DNA of 64,000 nt, taken from positions 7,943 through 71,942 of the forward strand of contig DATLNC010000082.1 in assembly GCA_035536935.1 (NCBI GenBank), read 5' to 3'. A program made the translations under genes and the position numbers. The stretch comes from DATMER01 sp035536935 (GTDB lineage: Bacteria; Acidobacteriota; Thermoanaerobaculia; Multivoradales; UBA5704). Position 1 is the stretch's first letter. The number at the start of each line of letters is the position of its first letter. Under the pieces are notes generated by a model. The model worked only from the letters and a program-made list of their open reading frames with translations, had not been told where the DNA came from and did no database searches. Positions 24,125 through 30,511 of this stretch are shown here, one piece after another.

Positions 24125-24682
24125 ATGGCAACTCTGGATCATCCTGAACTGCGGGAATCGCTGAACACTCTCCTCAAGACCTCCAGGCCGCGTCTGGAGC
24201 GGGTCCTGCGGAATTTCGAGATTCCTCCGGAGGATGCCGAAGACATCCTGCAGGACGCTCAGCTCACGCTGCTCTACAAGTGGGACAAGGTGCGCAGCCC
24301 CGAGAGCTGGCTCATCGGCACGGTCAAGAAAAAATGCATCATGTACTGGCGCAAGCGCCGCGGCAGCCTCTGCGAGGCCGTGGACACGGCAATCCTCGAC
24401 CTGCTGGCCACGCCGCAGGCCCCCGATCAGGAGAAGACCGACCTGAGCACCGACCTCAGCCGGGTGCTCTCCCGCCTCTCCGCCCGGTGCCGCTCGCTGC
24501 TCCGGCTCCGCTACGGCATGGGGTACGGTCCCACCGAGGTGGCGGAGCAGATGGGCTATCAGACGTCGAGCATCCGCAAAGTCACGAACCGCTGCTTGGC
24601 CGCCCTCACGCGCCAGCTCCTCGCCGTCGGCTTCCAAAGGGAGTTCGTGGGTGGGAGAGGGGAACCGCAGGAAGATGGTTGA
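24125..24682 (+). CDS. ECF-like sigma-70 family factor 1
   Basis: A 185-residue sigma factor. Region 2 covers about residues 15-85 (RPRLERVLRNFEIPPEDAED, ILQDAQLTLLYKW, WLIGTVKKKCIMYWRKRR). Region 4 (SRCRSLLRLRYGMGYGPTEV-like, with the helix-turn-helix GPTEVAEQMGYQTSSIRKV) covers about 120-165. There is no region 3, as in ECF types. It is about 50 percent similar by eye to the two sigma genes that follow. I chose the ATG at 24125 because it aligns with the third paralogue (M-A-T-L-D-H-P against M-S-A-L-D-H-P); an in-frame GTG lies at 24119. Confidence 0.85.
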   Translation: MATLDHPELRESLNTLLKTSRPRLERVLRNFEIPPEDAEDILQDAQLTLLYKWDKVRSPESWLIGTVKKKCIMYWRKRRGSLCEAVDTAILDLLATPQAPDQEKTDLSTDLSRVLSRLSARCRSLLRLRYGMGYGPTEVAEQMGYQTSSIRKVTNRCLAALTRQLLAVGFQREFVGGRGEPQEDG

Positions 24683-24734
24683 GCACTCCCGCCAGCGGGA
24701 GAGCCGTTAGCTCACCTGCTTCGCAGCAGCGCTG

Positions 24735-24763
24735 TGGACAAAGCCGCAGAATGTTGGTAGCGT
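24735..24763 (+). promoter_or_regulatory. Promoter of sigma factor 2
   Basis: TGGACA (24735-24740), 17-bp spacer, TAGCGT (24758-24763), 28 bp before the ATG of the second sigma gene. Confidence 0.5.
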
Positions 24764-24791
24764 GACGAAACAGTCACTCAGATCTACTGAC

Positions 24792-25340
24792 ATGCAATCT
24801 TCGGGTTCACCTCGGGCGGAAGAGCCCTCCCTGGAGGAGTTGCTGGAGAGGGTTGAGCCAAAGCTCAAGCGCATCCTCTTCCGCTACAAAATCCCCGCGC
24901 AGGACGCGGACGACCTCCTGCAGGAGACCTTCCTCATCATGGTCTCCAAGGCGGGGACCATCCGCAATCCGGAAGCGTGGATCCTGGCCACGCTGTCGAA
25001 CCGCTGCGTCATCTACTGGCGCAAGCAGCGCAGCCGGCTCTGGGACGTGGTGGACACGGCCATCCTCGAGCTCCTCGCCGATCCCGAGGCGCCGCCCCAG
25101 GAGCGGACGGATCTACGCCACGACCTGGACTACCTGCTCGCACAGCTCCCTGACCGCTGCCGGTCCGTGCTCCGGCTGCGCTACGGCCTGGGCTGCAGCA
25201 CGGCGGAAGCTGCAGAACGGACCGGCTATTGCAAGTCGAGCATCCGCAAAGTGACCCGCCGCTGCCTGTCCGCGCTCACCCAGCAGCTTCTGGGATCAGG
25301 GTTCCATCCCTCCCCGGGAACGCTGAACGAAGACGCCTGA
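24792..25340 (+). CDS. ECF-like sigma-70 family factor 2
   Basis: A 182-residue paralogue of the first factor. Region 2 shows EPKLKRILFRYKIPAQDADD, LLQETFLIMVSK and AWILATLSNRCVIYWRKQRS. Region 4 shows DRCRSVLRLRYGLGCSTAEA with the recognition helix in GYCKSSIRKVTRRC. An in-frame GTG at 24762 lies inside the -10 element, so I use the ATG at 24792. No partner gene follows it directly; the next item is a 190-bp gap and then a small secreted peptide gene. Confidence 0.85.
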   Translation: MQSSGSPRAEEPSLEELLERVEPKLKRILFRYKIPAQDADDLLQETFLIMVSKAGTIRNPEAWILATLSNRCVIYWRKQRSRLWDVVDTAILELLADPEAPPQERTDLRHDLDYLLAQLPDRCRSVLRLRYGLGCSTAEAAERTGYCKSSIRKVTRRCLSALTQQLLGSGFHPSPGTLNEDA

Positions 25341-25531
25341 AGCGGGTCTCGTCTCGAGCCCTCCGGCACGTCCGGGCGGCACCCATGCCCACTTTCAGGG
25401 CATTCCGGTGACAATCTCATAGTCAGATTCGGATCGGTGTCTTTGAAACACCGCCTGCGGAAACTTACTTTACGAGCTGCCCTCCGGCGGCTCCGCGGCC
25501 TTGCGCCGCCTGTCCAAGAAAGGAGACGTCC

Positions 25532-25753
25532 ATGCTTTCCCTTCGGATCCGCCGTTTCGTCGCCATCCTCGCCCTGACCGCCGCGTCCATGATCTTCCCG
25601 CTGTCCGACCTGAGCGCCGCTCCCCGTTCCGAGTCGCGCTGGAGCGGACCCGAGCGCACCGACACCAGGATCGTGCGCCAGGGCTTCTCGTTCTGGAATT
25701 TCCTGACGGGTATCTTCGAAGGGGCCGGGATGCGGATCGACGGCAACGGCTAA
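25532..25753 (+). CDS. Small secreted peptide
   Basis: A 73-residue precursor with a good ribosome site (AAAGGAGA, about 7 nt before the ATG). Residues 1-30 are a signal peptide (basic MLSLRIRR, then FVAILALTAASMIFPLS, cut near SAA-P). The mature part is about 42 residues: a charged segment, then RQGFSFWNFLTGIFEGAGMR and a short tail ending DGNG. It has no cysteines. It lies between two sigma genes and ahead of the sigma-TPR pair, so it may be a signal, a sigma-controlled product or a small envelope protein. I do not recognise it. Confidence 0.65.
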   Translation: MLSLRIRRFVAILALTAASMIFPLSDLSAAPRSESRWSGPERTDTRIVRQGFSFWNFLTGIFEGAGMRIDGNG

Positions 25754-25825
25754 GGCCTCACCAGAAAGGGGGCGGACGACCTCCGCCCCGAGCGCTCCGA
25801 TGCGCTCCGATGCGGGTAATTCCTC

Positions 25826-25855
25826 TGGACAAGTGCCTCCAGACAGTGCTAGTGT
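25826..25855 (+). promoter_or_regulatory. Promoter of sigma factor 3
   Basis: TGGACA (25826-25831), 18-bp spacer, TAGTGT (25850-25855), about 30 bp before the ATG at 25885. Confidence 0.5.
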
Positions 25856-25884
25856 GTCCAAGAATCAAGCGTCTTCTTGCGGAA

Positions 25885-26412
25885 ATGAGCGCTTTGGACC
25901 ATCCCCAGCCCGAAGACACCCTCGAGGAGTTCCTTGATCGGGTGCGGCCTCGGATCCGGGCGCTCTTCCTCCGTTATCACATCCCCCCTCAGGACACGGA
26001 AGACATCCTTCAGCAGGCCCTCCTGGCGCTGCTCTATCACCGCGACTCGATCCGCGACCCCGAGGCGTGGCTCGTCGGAACGCTGCGCAACAAGTGCCTG
26101 CTCTACTGGCGCGATCATCGCCGCAAGCTCTACGATGCCGTGGACGCCGCGGTCCTGGAGTTCGTGGCCGAGCCGCAGGCCCCCGATCAGGAGGGAGCGG
26201 ACCTGCGGCGGGATCTCGCGAGCGCCATCGAGCAGCTCCCGGAGCGTTGCCGCTCGATCCTCTCGCTGCGCTACCGGCACGGCTACAGCCCTTCGGAGAT
26301 GTCGGTGTTCATGGGGTACAGCCAGGGCAGCATCAGCAAGATGACGAACCGTTGCCTCGCCGCCCTGACCCGACGGCTGGTGGCATCGGGGATCCTGCGG
26401 GGTCAAGGGTAG
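25885..26412 (+). CDS. ECF-like sigma-70 family factor 3
   Basis: A 175-residue third paralogue: RPRIRALFLRYHIPPQDTED, ILQQALLALLYHRDSIRDPE and WLVGTLRNKCLLYWRDHRRK make region 2; ERCRSILSLRYRHGYSPSEM and GYSQGSISKMTNRC make region 4. The longer frame upstream crosses its promoter, so the ATG at 25885 is the start. It is followed after 2 nt by the zinc-motif TPR gene, the arrangement expected for a sigma factor and its anti-sigma partner. Confidence 0.86.
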   Translation: MSALDHPQPEDTLEEFLDRVRPRIRALFLRYHIPPQDTEDILQQALLALLYHRDSIRDPEAWLVGTLRNKCLLYWRDHRRKLYDAVDAAVLEFVAEPQAPDQEGADLRRDLASAIEQLPERCRSILSLRYRHGYSPSEMSVFMGYSQGSISKMTNRCLAALTRRLVASGILRGQG

Positions 26413-26414
26413 TC

Positions 26415-27803
26415 ATGACGGAGAACCATCCGGCGCGGCCGGTCCTGGAGGGTTTCGTGCTCGGCCATCTTCCCGCAGCCGAGATGCGGCAGGTGTCGCA
26501 GCACCTCCTGGCCGGCTGCCTCGAGTGCCGGCAGGCCACCGCGGGCCTCTGGGAACGCGATCGGGGAGGAGCGGCTTCCGACCCGCAGCTCTCCGCTTCG
26601 GTACCCCTGATAGAGGACACCGTGGACCGTAGCTCCTGTGACGAGGCCATCGACCGGATCTTTCACATCATCCTGGCCCGCGAGACTGTTGTCGCGCGCG
26701 AGCGGGCTCAGGGGCGCGAGCTGTTCGAGGAGCTGGCGCGTCACCCGCCGGCGAGGCAGCTCCTGATGGTCTCCAACAGCGCCCGCTTCCAGAGCCGCAT
26801 GCTCTGCGAGATCCTCCTGGAGCAGGCGCACGAGGCGGGCTTCCGCGAGCCGGCACGGGCCGTCGAGCTGGCGCGCCTCGGCACCGCCATCGTCGACTGC
26901 CTGGCGGAGCGGAGGGGGGAGGATGGAGAAGGGATTCAAGGGCTGCGTGCCCGTGCCTGGGCACAGCTCGGCAACGCGCTTCGCATCAGCTCGGACCATG
27001 AAGGGGCAGACCAGGCCTTTGAGACCGCGACCGAACTGCTCGATCCGGTGCGGGTCACCCCGCACGAAATTGCCCGGGTGCTCGACTTCGAAGCCTCCCT
27101 GCGGAGGGATCAGCGCCGCTTCGCCGAGGCCACTCGCCTCATGGATCGGGTCATCACCATCTACCGCAAGCTCGGCCAGCGCAGCCTTCTCGGCAGGTCT
27201 CTCCAGCAGAAGTCACTGATCTGCGGCGAATCCGGAGACTCGGATGGAGAGATCGCGCTCCTACGGCGCGCCCTGGAGCTATTGAATCCCGAGGAGGAGC
27301 CGCGGATCTTCCTCGCGGCACGCCACAACCTGATCTCGGCCCTGTGCGAAAGCGGACGTCCCCGAGAGGCGTTCGCGCTGCTCTTTCACACGCGCCCTCT
27401 CTACCTGAAGCAGGGGGACCGGCTGAATCTATTGCGCCTGCGTTGGGTAGAAGGGGCCGTCTCCCGCGGCCTCCTGCGGTACGAGCAGGCGGCCGTGGCC
27501 TTTCGGGAGGTCCGCGAGGCCTTCCTTGAGCTTGGCCTCGATTACGACGCTGCGCTCGCTTCGCTCGATCTGGCCGAGATCTACGCGACCCAGGGCCGTA
27601 CTGCCGACGTGCGCCGGCTGGCCGACGAGATGCTCGAGGTCTTCCGCTCACGCAAGATACACCGGGAGGCCATGGGCGCCCTCTCCGTCCTGCAGAAGGC
27701 TGCCAGCATGGAGCGGGCGGAGCTCGTCCTGGTGCGCGAGGTCGGGAGCTTCTTCCGCCAGGCGAGGAACCAGCCCGACCTGCAGTTCACACCGACTTCC
27801 TGA
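26415..27803 (+). CDS. Zinc-motif TPR protein, probable anti-sigma partner
   Basis: A 462-residue soluble protein. Residues about 10-45 (VLGHLPAAEMRQVSQHLLAG then CLECRQ) form an H-x3-C-x2-C motif, as in zinc-binding anti-sigma domains. After a linker come about 330 residues of TPR-like helices (ARAWAQLGNALRISSDHEGA, GEIALLRRALELLNPEEEPR, YEQAAVAFREVREAFLELGL). It has no membrane helix, unlike most ECF anti-sigmas. Translational coupling to sigma 3 suggests it binds that factor, with the TPR part sensing a ligand or partner. That function is inferred. A close paralogue follows at 27956. Confidence 0.75.
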   Translation: MTENHPARPVLEGFVLGHLPAAEMRQVSQHLLAGCLECRQATAGLWERDRGGAASDPQLSASVPLIEDTVDRSSCDEAIDRIFHIILARETVVARERAQGRELFEELARHPPARQLLMVSNSARFQSRMLCEILLEQAHEAGFREPARAVELARLGTAIVDCLAERRGEDGEGIQGLRARAWAQLGNALRISSDHEGADQAFETATELLDPVRVTPHEIARVLDFEASLRRDQRRFAEATRLMDRVITIYRKLGQRSLLGRSLQQKSLICGESGDSDGEIALLRRALELLNPEEEPRIFLAARHNLISALCESGRPREAFALLFHTRPLYLKQGDRLNLLRLRWVEGAVSRGLLRYEQAAVAFREVREAFLELGLDYDAALASLDLAEIYATQGRTADVRRLADEMLEVFRSRKIHREAMGALSVLQKAASMERAELVLVREVGSFFRQARNQPDLQFTPTS

Positions 27804-27870
27804 ACACTTTTCGCCGAAGCGTCACGCTTTCTCGAAGTGGCGGCACTGTGTGTAGAGATCTTTTGCGATG

Positions 27871-27891
27871 ACGGCATGGAGTGCCGTTTTT
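27871..27891 (+). terminator. Intrinsic terminator after the TPR gene
   Basis: ACGGCA (27871-27876), 5-nt loop, TGCCGT (27882-27887), then a run of T. It lies 68 bp after the stop of the first TPR gene and separates it from the second. Confidence 0.6.
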
Positions 27892-27922
27892 CGGTTCGTT
27901 TCGGGTGAAGGCGTAGGCCCCT

Positions 27923-27940
27923 TCGAACGTACACGTTCGA
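27923..27940. promoter_or_regulatory. Perfect 18-bp palindrome upstream of the second TPR gene
   Basis: TCGAACGTACACGTTCGA is an exact 8-bp inverted repeat with a 2-bp centre, 15 bp before the start codon. Its position next to the ribosome site fits an operator that blocks transcription or an RNA hairpin that limits translation. Confidence 0.55.
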
Positions 27941-27955
27941 CTGAGGAGTCCTGTC

Positions 27956-29278
27956 ATGACGTTGAACGCCTTCGATCCTGATGACCTCGTCACGTTCCTG
28001 CAGGGCGAAATCGGCCCCGCCGAGCGGCGAAGGGCGGTCCGACGCCTCCTTGCGCGTACCGAGCGGCCAGCAGCCGGGGCCCTGAAGCTGCAGGGCGATC
28101 CTGCACCGGCCGATCCAGTCCAGCACGAAGAGGTCGGAGAGATCCGTCTGAGCGATCGTGCTCGCTCCCTCCTGCGCGAGCACGCCGGCGTACCGGAGCT
28201 GCTCCAGCGTCTCGAAGGCCTCCCCCCCGCCGACCGGTTGGCCCTTGTCCGAACCGACCGGGAGCTTCACTCCTGCCCTCTCTGCCAGCGCTTGGTCGAG
28301 AGCAGCCATGACCTGGTATACGCGGAGATGCCGCGGGCCGAGGAGCTGGCGGAGCTCGCGGTCGCCGTCTCGCAGGAGCTCGATGCCCGCCGCTACGGCA
28401 CCGGGCTCGTTAACGACCTCCAGGCCCGAGCCTGGGCGTGCCTGGGCGAGGTTCTCCGCAATCAGGGAGACCTGCGAGCCGCGGATGGCGCGCTCGCCGT
28501 GGCCGAGACGCTGCTCGCGATCGGGACCGGCGACGTGTTCGAAGAGGCGCGCCTGTTCGAGGTCAAAGCGCTCGTGCGCCGCGACCAACACCGGATCGAC
28601 GAGGCGCACGGCCTGCTCGACGACGTGATCGCGGTCTACCGCCAGTACCGGGACTTCCACCTGGTCGGCAGGGCTTTCGTTCAGAAGGGGAGCACGCATG
28701 GCGCGTCAGGGGAGCTGGAATCTGCGGTCCGGTGGCTGCGCAAGGGCCTCGGGTTGCTCGACCCGACGCGCGAGCGCCGCCTGGAGCTGTCGGCCCGGCA
28801 CAATCTCATGCTCTACCTCCAGGAGAGCGGCCGGGACCAGGAGGCCTGGTTCCTCCTCAAGGCATCCCGGCCCGAGTTCCTCGAGCATGGCGGCGAGCTG
28901 CTCAACCTGAGGCTGCGCTGGCTGGAAGGCAAGATCCAACAGACCCTCGGCCAGCTCAGGGAGGCGGAGCAGGCGCTGACCGAGGCCCGCGTCGGATTCC
29001 TGGGCCAGGGCGCCGGCTTCAGCGCCGCCTTGGTCTGCCTCGACCTGGCCGGCCTCTACGCCATCCAGAGCCGGACCGAGGAGATGCGGCGCTTGGCCGA
29101 AGAGATGCTGCCGATCTTCCGGTCCCGCGACATCCACCGCGAGGCCATCGCCGCCCTCATCGTGTTCCAGCAAGCGATCCGGATGGAGAAGCTGAGCTCC
29201 GGCCTCCTCGACGAGATCCGCTCCTTCCTGAGGCGTGCGCGCACGGACCCCAAGCTCCGATTCGAGTATTCTTCCTGA
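27956..29278 (+). CDS. TPR protein with a CxxC motif, paralogue of the previous TPR protein
   Basis: A 440-residue soluble protein. The N-terminus (FDPDDLVTFLQGEIGPAERR) is unlike that of its paralogue, but residues about 100-112 (ELHSCPLCQRLVE) again place a His-x-Cys-x2-Cys motif before the helical repeats. The TPR region matches the paralogue in order and wording (QARAWACLGEVLRNQGDLRA, RHNLMLYLQESGRDQEAW, RFLGQGAG-like stretches, IFRSRDIHREAIAAL). A duplication is clear. It has its own palindrome and a GAGGAG ribosome site. NADH dehydrogenase starts on the base after its stop codon. Confidence 0.7.
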   Translation: MTLNAFDPDDLVTFLQGEIGPAERRRAVRRLLARTERPAAGALKLQGDPAPADPVQHEEVGEIRLSDRARSLLREHAGVPELLQRLEGLPPADRLALVRTDRELHSCPLCQRLVESSHDLVYAEMPRAEELAELAVAVSQELDARRYGTGLVNDLQARAWACLGEVLRNQGDLRAADGALAVAETLLAIGTGDVFEEARLFEVKALVRRDQHRIDEAHGLLDDVIAVYRQYRDFHLVGRAFVQKGSTHGASGELESAVRWLRKGLGLLDPTRERRLELSARHNLMLYLQESGRDQEAWFLLKASRPEFLEHGGELLNLRLRWLEGKIQQTLGQLREAEQALTEARVGFLGQGAGFSAALVCLDLAGLYAIQSRTEEMRRLAEEMLPIFRSRDIHREAIAALIVFQQAIRMEKLSSGLLDEIRSFLRRARTDPKLRFEYSS

Positions 29279-30511
29279 ATGGCGGATCGTCCCAAGCTGC
29301 TCGTCCTGGGAAGCGGATTCGGAGGTTTCTCGCTGCTCTCCCGGATCCGACCGCGCGACTGGGACGCTACCCTCCTCAGCCCGCGCAATTATTTTCTCTT
29401 CACTCCGCTGCTGCCGTCCGCGGCCAGCGGCAGCGTCGAGTTCCGGAGCATCCTGGAGCCGAGCCGACGCCGGTTGCGCGGCGTCCACGTCATCGAGGGC
29501 TCCGCGGAATCGATCGACTGGGAAAGTCGCCAGGTCCACTGCGTCGGCGCGGTCGGAGGGGAGCGGTTCACGCTGCCGTACGACATCCTGGTCGTCACGG
29601 TTGGCGCGGCGGTAGGGGACTACGGCGTACCCGGCGTCCGCGAGCATGCTCTGAAGCTCGCCAGCGTGGAGGACGCCCGGGCGGTGAGGAGAGGGGTCCT
29701 GGAGCAGTTTGCGCGTGCGGAGATCCCGGGGCTCACCCCAGACGAGCTGCGCCAGCGGCTGACATTCGTGATCTGCGGCGGCGGCCCCACTGGCGTCGAG
29801 ATCGCGGCGGAGATCGATGACCTGATCGACGAAGAGCTGCGCCACAGCTACCCCGAGCTCGCCCCTCAGGCTCGGGTGGTCCTGGTCGAGGCCCTGGAGA
29901 GGCTTCTCACCAGCTTCGACGAGGCGCTGAGCGACTATACGAAGCGGCACTTCCTCCACGCGGGCATCGAAGTGCGGACCCAAGCCAAGGTCCAGTCCAT
30001 CGAACGGGACCGGGTGGTGCTGACAGGCGGAGAGGTCATCCCCTGCGGCCTTGTGCTTTGGGCGGGCGGCAACGCGCCGGTCCCTCTGGTCGCCTCCCTG
30101 GGTTTGTCCCTCGATCGTAGGGGGCGCTTGGTCGTGGACGACCATCTCCGCCTTCCGGGAAAGGAAGGGGCCTACGCTCTGGGCGATTGCGCTGCAGTGG
30201 GGGAGCCGCCTCTCCCTGCCACGGCCCAGGTGGCACAGCAGCAGGGCAAGTACCTCGCCGGCGCCCTGGCCAGCCTCCGAGATGATGGATACGTCGAGCC
30301 GTTCCGCTTCAAGGCGTCCGGCATGCTTGCCTATATCGGCGGGGGAGAGGCGCTTGCCGACCTGCCGCAGGTCAAGTGGAGCGGCCGTGGGGCGTGGCTC
30401 TTCTGGCGCTCCGTCTATCTGACGAAGCTGGTGAGCCCGGCTAACAAGATCAAGGTGCTTTTCGACTGGGTCAAGGCCCGGCTTTTCGGCCGGGATCTGA
30501 GCCGCTTCTAG
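29279..30511 (+). CDS. Type II NADH dehydrogenase (NDH-2)
   Basis: A 410-residue flavoprotein that oxidises NADH and reduces quinone without pumping protons. The FAD fold is at the start (LLVLGSGFGGFSLLSRI), the NADH fold in the middle (TFVICGGGPTGVEIAAEI), and the second FAD motif in AYALGDCAAVG. The C-terminal 40 residues (WLFWRSVYLTKLVSPANKIK) form the amphipathic membrane-attachment region. It directly follows the TPR gene and so is probably cotranscribed. Its stop overlaps the stop of the convergent lptFG in a CTAG. Confidence 0.88.
   Translation: MADRPKLLVLGSGFGGFSLLSRIRPRDWDATLLSPRNYFLFTPLLPSAASGSVEFRSILEPSRRRLRGVHVIEGSAESIDWESRQVHCVGAVGGERFTLPYDILVVTVGAAVGDYGVPGVREHALKLASVEDARAVRRGVLEQFARAEIPGLTPDELRQRLTFVICGGGPTGVEIAAEIDDLIDEELRHSYPELAPQARVVLVEALERLLTSFDEALSDYTKRHFLHAGIEVRTQAKVQSIERDRVVLTGGEVIPCGLVLWAGGNAPVPLVASLGLSLDRRGRLVVDDHLRLPGKEGAYALGDCAAVGEPPLPATAQVAQQQGKYLAGALASLRDDGYVEPFRFKASGMLAYIGGGEALADLPQVKWSGRGAWLFWRSVYLTKLVSPANKIKVLFDWVKARLFGRDLSRF

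Noticed and set aside
25346..25530. Small RNA or riboswitch in the gap before the secreted peptide gene
   Set aside because: Only a weak GGTGT...ACACC pairing was visible, with no terminator; not enough to call.
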